Position numbers and translations under genes: made by a program
From: Pleionea sediminis
Lineage (GTDB): Bacteria; Pseudomonadota; Gammaproteobacteria; Enterobacterales; Kangiellaceae
Assembly: GCF_007570825.1 (NCBI RefSeq)
Contig: NZ_SUNB01000001.1
Location: 1,240,001-1,304,000, forward strand
Reading direction: 5' to 3'
DNA length: 64,000 nt
The notes under the pieces: model-generated
What the model was told of the DNA's origin: nothing
The model's input: the letters and a program-made list of their open reading frames with translations, nothing else
Database searches by the model: none
Shown: positions 44,781 to 52,939 of the stretch, piece by piece
How positions within the stretch are numbered: the first letter of the stretch is position 1
Layout: the number at the start of each line of letters is the position of its first letter

Positions 44781-45332
44781 TTAGTTAACTCTTTTACTAA
44801 GGTATTCTCGGGCAAGATATAAGGCAGCGATACTACGAGCCTCAGTAAAATCTTCTCGAGCAATAAGCTCATCCATCTGATTGAAATTAAAAGGCACAAC
44901 TTCTATTGGTTCTGGCTCATCACCTTCAAGCTTCTCAGGAAATAAATCTTGAGCTAACACAATATCCATTTTATGACTTAAGTAGCCAGGCGCTAGCGTT
45001 ATAGTTTTTAATGCGGTTAAATGGTTAGCACCAAAGCCTACTTCCTCTTTCAGCTCACGATTTGCGGCATCCAACACCGGCTCTCCTTTTTCTATAAGTC
45101 CCTTGGGCAATGCAAGCTCGTAATCATCTATCCCTGCAGAATATTCTCTGATCATTAGCAACTCATTGTTTTCGTTAATTGGCACAACAAGCACAGCACC
45201 TGAACCACCCGCTTTAAGTCTTTCATATATTCTCTGTTCTCCGTTGGAGAACTCTAGCTCTAACTCTTCAACACAAAAAATTCGTGTTCGCGCTACTTCT
45301 GTTTGCTTAAGGATTTTTGGCTTTTTATTCAT
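44781..45332 (-). CDS. nudE: ADP compounds hydrolase NudE
   Basis: Nudix hydrolase that splits ADP-ribose, NADH and diadenosine polyphosphates. The Nudix box is complete: GLIEKGEPVLDAANRELKEEVGF. The N-terminal strand region (RIFCVEELELEFSNGEQRIYERL) and the C-terminal helix match NudE. At 183 residues it is the normal length. Its start overlaps the yrfG end by four bases, which shows translational coupling. The order yrfG-nudE-cysQ supports the assignment. Confidence 0.94.
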   Translation of the reverse strand: MNKKPKILKQTEVARTRIFCVEELELEFSNGEQRIYERLKAGGSGAVLVVPINENNELLMIREYSAGIDDYELALPKGLIEKGEPVLDAANRELKEEVGFGANHLTALKTITLAPGYLSHKMDIVLAQDLFPEKLEGDEPEPIEVVPFNFNQMDELIAREDFTEARSIAALYLAREYLSKRVN

Positions 45333-45994
45333 TCAATGGCCATTATTTCAGAAAAACAAGAAAGAGTTCCATACGGTTTCATCGACCGGGGTTTTTGCTG
45401 GCTATCGGGTTGTTCAATACCCAATAAAAATCTTATTCCGTATTCTTGGGCAGAGTTTAGCACATCAATACTATCATCAATAAATAAAGTCCGATTCTTA
45501 TCAAAACCTAATCGTTCTTCAAGACACATCCAAAATCCTTGCTCTTCTTTTGGCAAACCAAACTCGTGAGATGAAACAAGTTCTTCAAAATACTGATGAA
45601 ATTGTGTATTCAAAAGTTTTATTTCAAGTACTTGCTGATGTGCATTCGTTGCAAGTATCACTCGCTTTTGGATTTGATTGAGATATTTCAAAAAATCTAC
45701 GGCTTTTGGCCGAAAGGCAACTTTATGCTCGATCTCCTTCTTCAAAGAAACAATATCGAGATCAAGCTCTCTCGTCCAATAGTCTAAGCAATACCAGTTC
45801 AACTTACCCTTTTGTGAATCAAATTTTGCTTTGAGAATCTCTCGGCTTTCTTGCTCATCAATATTATTTTTTGCCGCAAAAGCACCAGGTAAATATTGAA
45901 GCCAGAAAAAATTATCATAATGGAGATCTAAAATTGTGCCATCCATATCGAGTAAAACCGTATCGATAGCACTCCAGTCGAGAGATACAGGCAT
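45329..45994 (-). CDS. yrfG: GMP/IMP nucleotidase YrfG (HAD family)
   Basis: HAD-superfamily 5'-nucleotidase. Motif I is VLLDMDGTILDLHYDN with nucleophile Asp, followed by the family-typical FFWLQYLP. Motif II is ILATNAHQQVL, with Lys in the helical cap region, and motif III is LFIDDSIDVLNSA. E. coli YrfG hydrolyses GMP and IMP. At 221 residues the length fits. It overlaps nudE by four bases and follows gspN by four. Confidence 0.92.
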   Translation of the reverse strand: MPVSLDWSAIDTVLLDMDGTILDLHYDNFFWLQYLPGAFAAKNNIDEQESREILKAKFDSQKGKLNWYCLDYWTRELDLDIVSLKKEIEHKVAFRPKAVDFLKYLNQIQKRVILATNAHQQVLEIKLLNTQFHQYFEELVSSHEFGLPKEEQGFWMCLEERLGFDKNRTLFIDDSIDVLNSAQEYGIRFLLGIEQPDSQQKPRSMKPYGTLSCFSEIMAIE

Positions 45995-45998
45995 ATGT

Positions 45999-46745
45999 TT
46001 ATCGCCTAAGTGGTAATGTCATTTGAAGAGTACGACGATTATTGTCTGATTTTTTCAAAAAAGCGATTGTACTTTTTAATTGCTCAGGAACATTTTCGGT
46101 TACGGAGATATCTAAAGCAACATCTTCTGGCCAATTTACAACTGCAGATCCTTGTGCGTCTAGAACATTTTTTGAAGGTTTAACAACTATTTCAATCTTT
46201 GAATCATCTTTTGATTCTGCGGCAAGTGTAAAATCACCTAAATCAATAATTGGTCCCGCAATTGAAGCAGCCCCTTTCATCCAATAAATATTGGCAGATA
46301 CATCTTTTGGCCCTTCGACTTCATTAAAAGATAAATTATTAATTTCAAGACGAAAATCACCGCTCAGTCTCATGCCTTGCATTGGTAAATACCCAGACAA
46401 TTTGTCAGCAGGTAATTTCACATTCATGTTACTAAGGTACAAGGTTTCATCGAATCCAACTTTCCAACCACCATCAGCTGAAACGTTATCATCGTCCATT
46501 GAAATAGAACCACCAATTTTACCAGTGAACAACCAAATAGGATTTAGCGACCACTCAACATTAGATATACCTTGACGATTAATTTGTAATGACGCGGCGG
46601 ATCCTGACCAAAGGCTCCCAGAAATACCACTTGCTTTCACAGGCAAGGATTCTGGCAGTAAGTTAACTACCGTGCGAGCAGGTACTGTCGCAATCAAAAA
46701 AATTAAAAACAATAAAACTGATAAAAATAATGTTTTTTTAGTCAT
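45999..46745 (-). CDS. gspN: Type II secretion system protein N
   Basis: Inner-membrane, periplasm-facing accessory protein of the type II secretion system. One N-terminal helix (about 6-24, ending VPARTVVNLLP) precedes a beta-rich region with SGSLWSGSAASLQI, WSLNPIWLFTGKIGG and the C-terminal LQMTLPLRR. I chose the ATG at 46745 (MTKKTLF), placing the helix close to the start; the longer reading from 46790 adds an unlikely polar lead. It is the last gsp gene and gives 248 residues, normal for GspN. Confidence 0.9.
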   Translation of the reverse strand: MTKKTLFLSVLLFLIFLIATVPARTVVNLLPESLPVKASGISGSLWSGSAASLQINRQGISNVEWSLNPIWLFTGKIGGSISMDDDNVSADGGWKVGFDETLYLSNMNVKLPADKLSGYLPMQGMRLSGDFRLEINNLSFNEVEGPKDVSANIYWMKGAASIAGPIIDLGDFTLAAESKDDSKIEIVVKPSKNVLDAQGSAVVNWPEDVALDISVTENVPEQLKSTIAFLKKSDNNRRTLQMTLPLRR

Positions 46746-46802
46746 ATAAAACTCAATTTTTTCGCTGTATCGAATGCAATTTTGACACAACTTGATTCGT
46801 TG

Positions 46803-47267
46803 TTAGCTTGAAACCAAACGCACATTCGCTCTGACAATCCCGATCTCTTGTGTTTGACTAATATTGATATAAGAAGTTGTAATTCCATAATCGTTTTCTA
46901 AATCAGCAAGCCACTCTAACATCTTGTCAAAAGAGATTTCATCAAACCAAACATTAATTTCCCCGTTCTTCTTTTCCTCAAATCTAGCTAGTTGAAATTG
47001 CTTTTGTCGAGTCGTGCTCGTAACAACACTGGTAAGCGAAGAAAAGCTTCGTTTACCACTTCCAGATGACTGAGGAGCTTGCTGATGTAAATAAACAACA
47101 GCCTGCTTATTATCTTTCACATCATCTCTTAAGTCAGATACAAGATTGTTCACAGGTAAAATAATGGCAAAAATAATTAGTAATAAGACAACTACCGGAC
47201 TTGCGATTTGGACAATTTTCTTGTCACGCTCAGCAAGCTGCTCATACCATTGAACTATCTGATTCAT
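46803..47267 (-). CDS. gspM: Type II secretion system protein M
   Basis: Inner-membrane platform subunit that pairs with GspL. A short cytoplasmic lead (WYEQLAERDKKIV) precedes one membrane helix (about 20-42), followed by a coiled segment and a ferredoxin-like periplasmic domain (VWFDEISFDKMLEWLADLENDYGI). At 154 residues it has the family length. The start overlaps the gspL stop by four bases. Confidence 0.93.
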   Translation of the reverse strand: MNQIVQWYEQLAERDKKIVQIASPVVVLLLIIFAIILPVNNLVSDLRDDVKDNKQAVVYLHQQAPQSSGSGKRSFSSLTSVVTSTTRQKQFQLARFEEKKNGEINVWFDEISFDKMLEWLADLENDYGITTSYINISQTQEIGIVRANVRLVSS

Positions 47268-48517
47268 GATCGACTCCTTATCACTAGCCTTGTTGAGTAA
47301 GCATCACCCTGAGCACTAGCGGATGACATATCAACTTGTAAACCGCTTTTGACTAAAGTGTCTTTGAAATTATTAAGAGCTTGATAGTCTGGCGCAAGAA
47401 CATCGAGTCTTAACTCTCCCTTTCGTCCATCATAGGTAATACTTGTCGGCCGAATTTGATCGATAGATGCGATTTGAGTTGACGTTTGTTCAAGCAACTT
47501 AAGAAACTCGCCTTGTTCGTTTCCAGAACCCTGGCGTTGAATTAATCGCTTAGCCTGCCCAAAAATGCTGCCAGCACGAGGCCTTCTTGAAAACACCTGT
47601 TGGAATTTTTGTTCAGCTTGTTCGCGAACAACTTTGTTTTCCTGATGTAAAACAAAAAAGCTAGAACCTTGGTAAATTAGAAAGGTTACAAAAGAGAACC
47701 CGCAAACATAGGTTAGTGCTTTATATTTTTTCCATTGAAGATTAGACTGCTTCTTTACAACATATTCAAGCTGTCGAAGATTGACAGCATTTTTACTGTA
47801 CTCTTGACAAAACAAATCCAATAATTCGTACTCTGTTAAAGCTTGTGCAATGACATTTTCTTTTTCCTGCCATACAGACTCAAGCTCACCCGTATGAAAA
47901 ATACGGATCATCGTAAGATCAATTTCGCTTTCTAAACTTTTCTCTTCAGAATCACCTGCTGCTTGATCAGAGCTTGGTTTCCATATTAAAGGGAGCAGAT
48001 CTCGCTGGCAGCTCCAACATTCTCCACCCACCTCGTTAACCAATGCAAATCTATCGTTAAGAATAATTTCAGTTGCGTCGGTGGCGTCTTTTAATAAAGC
48101 ATTTTCACTTACAATGACATCAGCTGCTATTTCTGCTTGATCAAACCATTCGAGCCATTGTTCCATCTGCTCGTGAGTCGTCCAAAAGACATCAACTTTC
48201 CCATCTTTATTTCGCTTTCCGTAAGCAAAATGAAGTTGATCAATCGGATTCGCTAATTGATCTTCAAGCATATAAGGGACAGCCGCTTGAATTTGCTTTA
48301 ACTGTTTCGCAGGCGTTGTAACTTGCTTATAAGTCACTTTACTTGCGGGCACTATTACAATCGTTTCGCATTTTTGAGCTCTTTCGGCTAACGCAACCAG
48401 GTCAACCGACAAAACTTCACCTCGATCGTCCCATCGCTCATCATCAGAATTCCATTGTCCCCAAATAAGCGCATTATTAGGGTCGTCTGGCAATTGAATA
48501 AAAAGCCGTTTCTTCAT
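47264..48517 (-). CDS. gspL: Type II secretion system protein L
   Basis: Bitopic platform subunit linking the GspE ATPase to the inner-membrane complex. The cytoplasmic part (about 1-255) has an actin-like fold, including IVIVPASKVTYKQVTTPAKQL and QAAVPYMLEDQLANPIDQLHFA. A membrane helix (about 262-282) leads to a periplasmic ferredoxin-like domain (about 325-417). At 417 residues it is standard. It overlaps gspM by four bases and shares one base with gspK. Confidence 0.94.
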   Translation of the reverse strand: MKKRLFIQLPDDPNNALIWGQWNSDDERWDDRGEVLSVDLVALAERAQKCETIVIVPASKVTYKQVTTPAKQLKQIQAAVPYMLEDQLANPIDQLHFAYGKRNKDGKVDVFWTTHEQMEQWLEWFDQAEIAADVIVSENALLKDATDATEIILNDRFALVNEVGGECWSCQRDLLPLIWKPSSDQAAGDSEEKSLESEIDLTMIRIFHTGELESVWQEKENVIAQALTEYELLDLFCQEYSKNAVNLRQLEYVVKKQSNLQWKKYKALTYVCGFSFVTFLIYQGSSFFVLHQENKVVREQAEQKFQQVFSRRPRAGSIFGQAKRLIQRQGSGNEQGEFLKLLEQTSTQIASIDQIRPTSITYDGRKGELRLDVLAPDYQALNNFKDTLVKSGLQVDMSSASAQGDAYSTRLVIRSRS

Positions 48518-49581
48518 TAAAACTCTCCAAAATATCGTGCTTTCACACGAAAGGGTGCATCTTTGGCATCTCCTGACCGTTCAACTAACGAACTCATCCT
48601 AAATTTTGCACCTTTAAATTCGACTTCTATATTTAACACAAATAAATTACTAGTTACTGAGACGCGTTCTAAACTCGGAGCTCCGCCTCTATTCGTGCCT
48701 TGCCCCTGGGGTAAGTACTCATTAATTTCGTTAACGTCACTGTATCCATCTTCCGGGCGATTGCTAATAATCTCTTGAGCTTTTCCCGTATCAGTATTAA
48801 GAGCAGCTGCTAATACAGCGGCTTTTTCTTCGGTAACAGTATTAATATTGATCTTACTGATATCATTAGCCGGTATTGCGCAGACATAATCTTTCACTGC
48901 TTTATAAACGTCAGCTGTATAACCTTGAATAACTCTCAATTCTGATTTGCTCGCCATCCAACTATTCGCCGTTCGATATGGGATTTCGTATCCCGTATAC
49001 AACATATCTTCAGCACCATTAATCCCCGTAGGATTTATATCAGAGTCTATCCAATCAACAACCGGAGCAATAAGATTATCCGGTTGTAGCTCTATATCAT
49101 CCACTTCTCTTAAAGCTTCAGTTAGCAGATTTTTGTAAACTATTTGTGCTTCGGGCTCTCTCTGAGTTCCATTTCGAACTCCACCTGGACCTCCATCTCC
49201 ACCTGGATCTCCATCTCTACCTGGACCTCCATCTCCACCTTCTGTCGCTGCGGTATCAAGAGAGTTTAAGTTAAAGCAAGTCAACGCATCTTCTACAGTT
49301 CCCTTTATCCAGCCTCCCTCGATAGGAAATTCAAAAGGTGTTGTTGCCCAAGGTTGTTTCAAGTGAACCGTACTCGCATCTTTACCAAATCCTTTTGCTA
49401 ACCACTGTTTTGCTAAAGCCTCTCCACCTAAAGCCAATTGGTGCGCCTGATCTCGTCCTAACATTAAGTCAGTACGTCTTTTACTGAACACACTGTGCTC
49501 CGTTAACTGAGTTGCAATAAGCGTCGCTAATGCCATCACCATCAAGACGATCAATAATGTTGCGCCACCTTGCTTTTTCAT
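48517..49581 (-). CDS. gspK: Type II secretion minor pseudopilin K with collagen-like insert
   Basis: Tip subunit of the pseudopilus. The prepilin site is KKQG followed by GATLLIVLMV, lacking Glu5 as usual for GspK. The large alpha domain includes FNLNSL, VVDWIDSD and NINTVTEEKAAVLAA. Right after FNLNSLDTA is an insert of about six Gly-X-Y triplets (GGDGGPGRDGDPGGDGGPGG), encoded by three 18-bp repeats. This insert is not usual in GspK and would be an exposed, flexible or collagen-like loop at the pseudopilus tip. At 354 residues the protein is otherwise normal. Confidence 0.93.
   Translation of the reverse strand: MKKQGGATLLIVLMVMALATLIATQLTEHSVFSKRRTDLMLGRDQAHQLALGGEALAKQWLAKGFGKDASTVHLKQPWATTPFEFPIEGGWIKGTVEDALTCFNLNSLDTAATEGGDGGPGRDGDPGGDGGPGGVRNGTQREPEAQIVYKNLLTEALREVDDIELQPDNLIAPVVDWIDSDINPTGINGAEDMLYTGYEIPYRTANSWMASKSELRVIQGYTADVYKAVKDYVCAIPANDISKININTVTEEKAAVLAAALNTDTGKAQEIISNRPEDGYSDVNEINEYLPQGQGTNRGGAPSLERVSVTSNLFVLNIEVEFKGAKFRMSSLVERSGDAKDAPFRVKARYFGEF
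49181..49234. repeat. Three 18-bp tandem repeats inside gspK
   Basis: Units at 49181-49198, 49199-49216 and 49217-49234 share CCACCTGGACCTCCATCT with one change each in the second and third. A partial fourth copy follows. They keep the frame and encode Gly-rich triplets, so copy number can change without breaking the gene. Confidence 0.9.
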
Positions 49582-50198
49582 GACCCAATTCCTAATGGGT
49601 AAATTTGAATCAATTGCCCAAGGGTGGCTGTTTCAATGGTAACTTTAACGGCACGAGGGAAATTATTAGATAATTGTTCTTGAGGTGCTCCCATATAATC
49701 TTCAATGGGCCAAGATTCCATCCATTCTTCGTCGGCATAGAATTCAACTTCAAACTTGAGGACATCTTCCATTAAGGTTAATGGAAGTTTTTGTTCTTCT
49801 AAGGCAATATCAAGGGTAGCCCATTGTTCGCGAACTAACTTGTCCTCTTCCAAACGATAGGTAACACGTTCTAATTCAGTTCTTGGCAAATTTGCCGGGT
49901 TTCTTTTGCCCTGACGCGTAAAACTCAAAAAACTCTCAGCACCATTTTTATCACCCATCAAAGCTGGAACTTTATCACCATATTCATTACGCACAGATCT
50001 CGCTGCAACTTGCTGGAGATCCGTCGAAATGCGATTAATCGCACGCTGCAATTGTGCTAACGCGTCATCGCTTTGCTTAACACTTTCTTGAGTACCTACA
50101 GCCGTACTTAGCTGCTGAAAAGCCAAGACAGAAATTATTGCAGTAATAGCTACTGCAACAATAATTTCTAGCAATGAAAAACCTTGACTCTTAAACAA
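49578..50198 (-). CDS. gspJ: Type II secretion minor pseudopilin J
   Basis: Minor pseudopilin of the tip complex. The prepilin peptidase site is MFKSQG followed by FSLLEIIVAVAITAII, with Glu5 present. The soluble domain includes FLSFTRQGKRNPANLPRTEL and RVTYRLEEDKLVREQW, typical GspJ segments. At 206 residues the length is normal. Its stop overlaps the gspK start by four bases. Confidence 0.94.
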   Translation of the reverse strand: MFKSQGFSLLEIIVAVAITAIISVLAFQQLSTAVGTQESVKQSDDALAQLQRAINRISTDLQQVAARSVRNEYGDKVPALMGDKNGAESFLSFTRQGKRNPANLPRTELERVTYRLEEDKLVREQWATLDIALEEQKLPLTLMEDVLKFEVEFYADEEWMESWPIEDYMGAPQEQLSNNFPRAVKVTIETATLGQLIQIYPLGIGS

Positions 50199-50213
50199 TC
50201 TAACAATACCTAT

Positions 50214-50627
50214 TTAGCGACGTTGGCCATCTTCTGATGGCTCTGCAACAAAAGCGACCACTTTTGCCAATTTATAATCAGGATCTCTTTCTAACCCAAC
50301 AGACACTTCGACTCTTCTAAATCCACTTTCAGTTGTCTTTAAAACTTGTTGTTGCCATGTCCAGTTCTGTTTAGCCATTTGAATTTCACCGCGGGTTGTA
50401 CCGATATTAGGCCACGGCTCTTCAAGCTTTACTTCATTCAAACGGTACATAGCAACATAGTGGGCTAGCGTTTTCTCTTTTCTATAGAGTTGCGACTCTC
50501 CCGATTCAAAAATTGAGTTATTCAAAGCTGTAAAAGCTAAGGCTAAAACAACCAAAGCAATTAAAACCTCTAGTAGAGTGAACCCTTTAATTTTGGATTT
50601 ATTCGAAATTAAGTAGGCTGTTGTCAT
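50214..50627 (-). CDS. gspI: Type II secretion minor pseudopilin I
   Basis: Minor pseudopilin that initiates tip-complex assembly with J and K. The cleavage site is KSKIKG followed by FTLLEVLIALVVLALAF, with Glu5. The lead of 14 residues before the site is longer than usual. The soluble part has YVAMYRLNEVKLEEPWPNIG and WTWQQQVLKT, family-typical. The start lies 29 bases inside the end of gspH in another frame. Confidence 0.93.
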   Translation of the reverse strand: MTTAYLISNKSKIKGFTLLEVLIALVVLALAFTALNNSIFESGESQLYRKEKTLAHYVAMYRLNEVKLEEPWPNIGTTRGEIQMAKQNWTWQQQVLKTTESGFRRVEVSVGLERDPDYKLAKVVAFVAEPSEDGQRR

Positions 50628-51231
50628 TCACTTCATCTCTCATATTTCCAGACAGAGGTCCCTCTAACTCAAGCTCACCCAATACATTGCCTGAGATCAA
50701 ATAATATTTAGGATCCTCATCAATCCATCCAAGCGCAATTTTAAAATCATTCATTTCTCCAGAAGACAATACATAAATCTGAGGCGGCTCAATTTTTTCC
50801 TCTTCTTCTTCGAAAATATCAACATCTTTTTCAAAAATATCGACATCTTCCGCATCATCTTCAGAGAAGATGGTATTACCATCAACAACAACTTTTAATT
50901 CTAAAATTTCAGGAATTTCTCGTTCCCGAAAAAGTTCATCATCAGTTAGTGGCAGCCATTTTTCATTTTCAAGGTCGTACACATAAAACAAATACTTCTG
51001 CTCTTCTAACCTCAAACCGATATCGATTCCTCGTAATAAGGTTTCATCTTTAACTTGACTTAACAAAGCATAAAGTCGGTATGACTGCTCTTCGAGTTCT
51101 TCTTTTCTTTTGTCAGAGAATGCGACAACTGATAACGAAGCTAATAGTGCGACAACCACCAATCCAATCAAAATTTCGATTAATGTGAAACCATTTTTGC
51201 GCTTGAGAGATTGATGGTTATGCATTTTCAA
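50599..51231 (-). CDS. gspH: Type II secretion minor pseudopilin H with acidic repeat insert
   Basis: Minor pseudopilin located between the tip complex and the GspG filament. The cleavage site is RKNG followed by FTLIEILIGLVVVALLA with Glu5. The soluble domain contains LLSQVKDETLLRGIDIGLRL. An acidic insert of about 25 residues carries two copies of DVDIFEK/E in tandem plus a poly-Glu run, encoded by a 21-bp duplication. This insert is not usual in GspH. At 210 residues the protein is slightly long because of it. Confidence 0.91.
   Translation of the reverse strand: MKMHNHQSLKRKNGFTLIEILIGLVVVALLASLSVVAFSDKRKEELEEQSYRLYALLSQVKDETLLRGIDIGLRLEEQKYLFYVYDLENEKWLPLTDDELFREREIPEILELKVVVDGNTIFSEDDAEDVDIFEKDVDIFEEEEEKIEPPQIYVLSSGEMNDFKIALGWIDEDPKYYLISGNVLGELELEGPLSGNMRDEVNDNSLLNFE
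50809..50850. repeat. Two 21-bp tandem repeats inside gspH
   Basis: Units at 50809-50829 and 50830-50850 differ at only a few positions and keep the reading frame, encoding DVDIFEK and DVDIFEE. Confidence 0.85.
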
Positions 51232-51234
51232 ATG

Positions 51235-51696
51235 TTACTGATTCGCTTGCTTCATACTTTGAACGTATTCATCGACGTTCCAATTCGCAATATCAGTTGC
51301 CATACCTTCGCCACCTTCTTGACCATCATTACCTAGAGAAATTATTTCATAATCACCTTCTCCATATTCTGCAGGAGAAAGGTACAAATACTCATTACCC
51401 CATGGATCTTTTTCAATTTTTAAATAACCGCCGCGTGGATAATTCGTCGGTTCGGGATTACTATCTGGCCGTTGCTCTAAAGCAGCTAAGCCTTGTTGAG
51501 TCGAGGGGTAAAAACCATTGTCGCTGTAATATCGCATCAACCCACTCTCGAAAGCCTTAAAGTCTGACTTTAATTTTGTGAACCGAGAGTCATCAACAGC
51601 TCCCATAAAATTTCCAACCACAAGCGATCCCAAGATTCCAATAATCACGAGCGCTATTAATATTTCCATTAATGAAAAACCGTTTTGACGACGCAT
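51235..51696 (-). CDS. gspG: Type II secretion major pseudopilin G
   Basis: Main subunit of the pseudopilus. The cleavage site is MRRQNG followed by FSLMEILIALVIIGILGSLVV with Glu5. The soluble domain has RYYSDNGFYPSTQQGLAAL, DPWGNEYLYLSP and the C-terminal calcium-site region SLGNDGQEGGEG, all hallmarks. At 153 residues it is standard. It precedes gspH by three bases. Confidence 0.96.
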   Translation of the reverse strand: MRRQNGFSLMEILIALVIIGILGSLVVGNFMGAVDDSRFTKLKSDFKAFESGLMRYYSDNGFYPSTQQGLAALEQRPDSNPEPTNYPRGGYLKIEKDPWGNEYLYLSPAEYGEGDYEIISLGNDGQEGGEGMATDIANWNVDEYVQSMKQANQ

Positions 51697-51715
51697 TCGA
51701 AAAGACTCCTTAAAA

Positions 51716-52939
51716 CTACGAATTAAGTAATTGATTCATATTAAAAATTGGTAACAAAATTGCTAGAACAATGGTGACAACAAAACCACCCATAATCAAA
51801 ATCATCAATGGTCCAAGCAAATTAGTAACCGTATTAACTAAAGTTTCAAATTGGCGGTCTTGATTGTCCGCTGCTTTTTCAAGCATACGATCAAGTTCAC
51901 CCGAAGCTTCTCCACTGCCTATCATATGTAACATCATGGGTGGAAAATGTTTGGTTGCTTGTAGAGAAGCTTTTAATGATGTTCCTTCACGAACCTTAAA
52001 GGCAGCTTCATGAACTGCATCTTTAAGTTCGAGGTTTGTCATTACATCACCTGAAATTTTTAAGGCATCAAGCAAAGGAACTGAGCTTGAATTTAGAATA
52101 GATAAGGTTCTGGAAAATCTGGCTGCATTCACACCTCTGGAAACTCTTCCTAAAAATGGCAGGTTTAGAATAGTTCTATGCCATTTTGTTTTACGCTTTG
52201 GATTCGCTAATAAGGTTTTCACACCAATATAAATTAAGATAAAAGCGATAAAGATCATCACGCCCCAGTTTTGAACAAATTCACTGGTCCAAATTAATCC
52301 GCGAGTCAGGGCAGGTAACTCTCCACCCATATGTCGATACTGATCAACAATTTGTGGGACTACGTAAGCCAATAAAAAGATAACGATGGCAATACTCGCA
52401 AAGGCTAAGATAATTGGGTAAGCCATAGCCGAAGAAATCTTTGACTTCATTTCTTGCCGCCGCTCAGTGTAGTCGGCTAAACGCTCTAGAACTTCATCTA
52501 AATGACCAGATTTTTCACCAGCTGCAACCATAGAGCAAAATAAATCGTCAAAGACTCGCGGATATTCTCTGAGTGCATCGGCTAGAGTATGGCCCTCAAC
52601 AACTCGCGAACGAACACCCATCATAATCGTTTGATGTTTTGGTTTTTCACATTGATCGGCGACGGCTTTTAGTGACTCTTCCACCGGAATAGCTGCATTA
52701 ATCAACGTTGCAAGTTGACGGGTAACTAATGCCAGGTCAGTTGAATTCATTCCTGGCGAAGCAAAAATAGGCTTTTTGGATTGTTGCTTGCGGTGTTTTT
52801 CCGTTACCGCTTCAACACTTAAAGGTACTAATCCTTTATCACGTAAATTTGCGCGAATCTGTCTCGGGGTATCGCCTTCTAAAATACCTTTCTTTTGACG
52901 CCCCTTTGCATCCAGTGCTTTGTATTCGAATGCTGCCAT
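51716..52939 (-). CDS. gspF: Type II secretion inner-membrane platform protein F
   Basis: Polytopic platform protein with two cytoplasmic GspF domains and three membrane helices (about 170-195, 222-242 and 375-400). The N-terminus AAFEYKALDAKGRQKKGILEGDTPRQIR and the repeated signatures FCSMVAAGEKSGHLDEVLERLADY and MIGSGEASGELDRMLEKAAD are diagnostic. At 407 residues it has the exact family length. It shares one base with gspE. Confidence 0.97.
   Translation of the reverse strand: MAAFEYKALDAKGRQKKGILEGDTPRQIRANLRDKGLVPLSVEAVTEKHRKQQSKKPIFASPGMNSTDLALVTRQLATLINAAIPVEESLKAVADQCEKPKHQTIMMGVRSRVVEGHTLADALREYPRVFDDLFCSMVAAGEKSGHLDEVLERLADYTERRQEMKSKISSAMAYPIILAFASIAIVIFLLAYVVPQIVDQYRHMGGELPALTRGLIWTSEFVQNWGVMIFIAFILIYIGVKTLLANPKRKTKWHRTILNLPFLGRVSRGVNAARFSRTLSILNSSSVPLLDALKISGDVMTNLELKDAVHEAAFKVREGTSLKASLQATKHFPPMMLHMIGSGEASGELDRMLEKAADNQDRQFETLVNTVTNLLGPLMILIMGGFVVTIVLAILLPIFNMNQLLNS

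Noticed and set aside
49181-49234. CRISPR-like short repeats
   Set aside because: Units are contiguous, 18 bp, in frame and without spacers; they are coding repeats in gspK. No CRISPR array is visible elsewhere.
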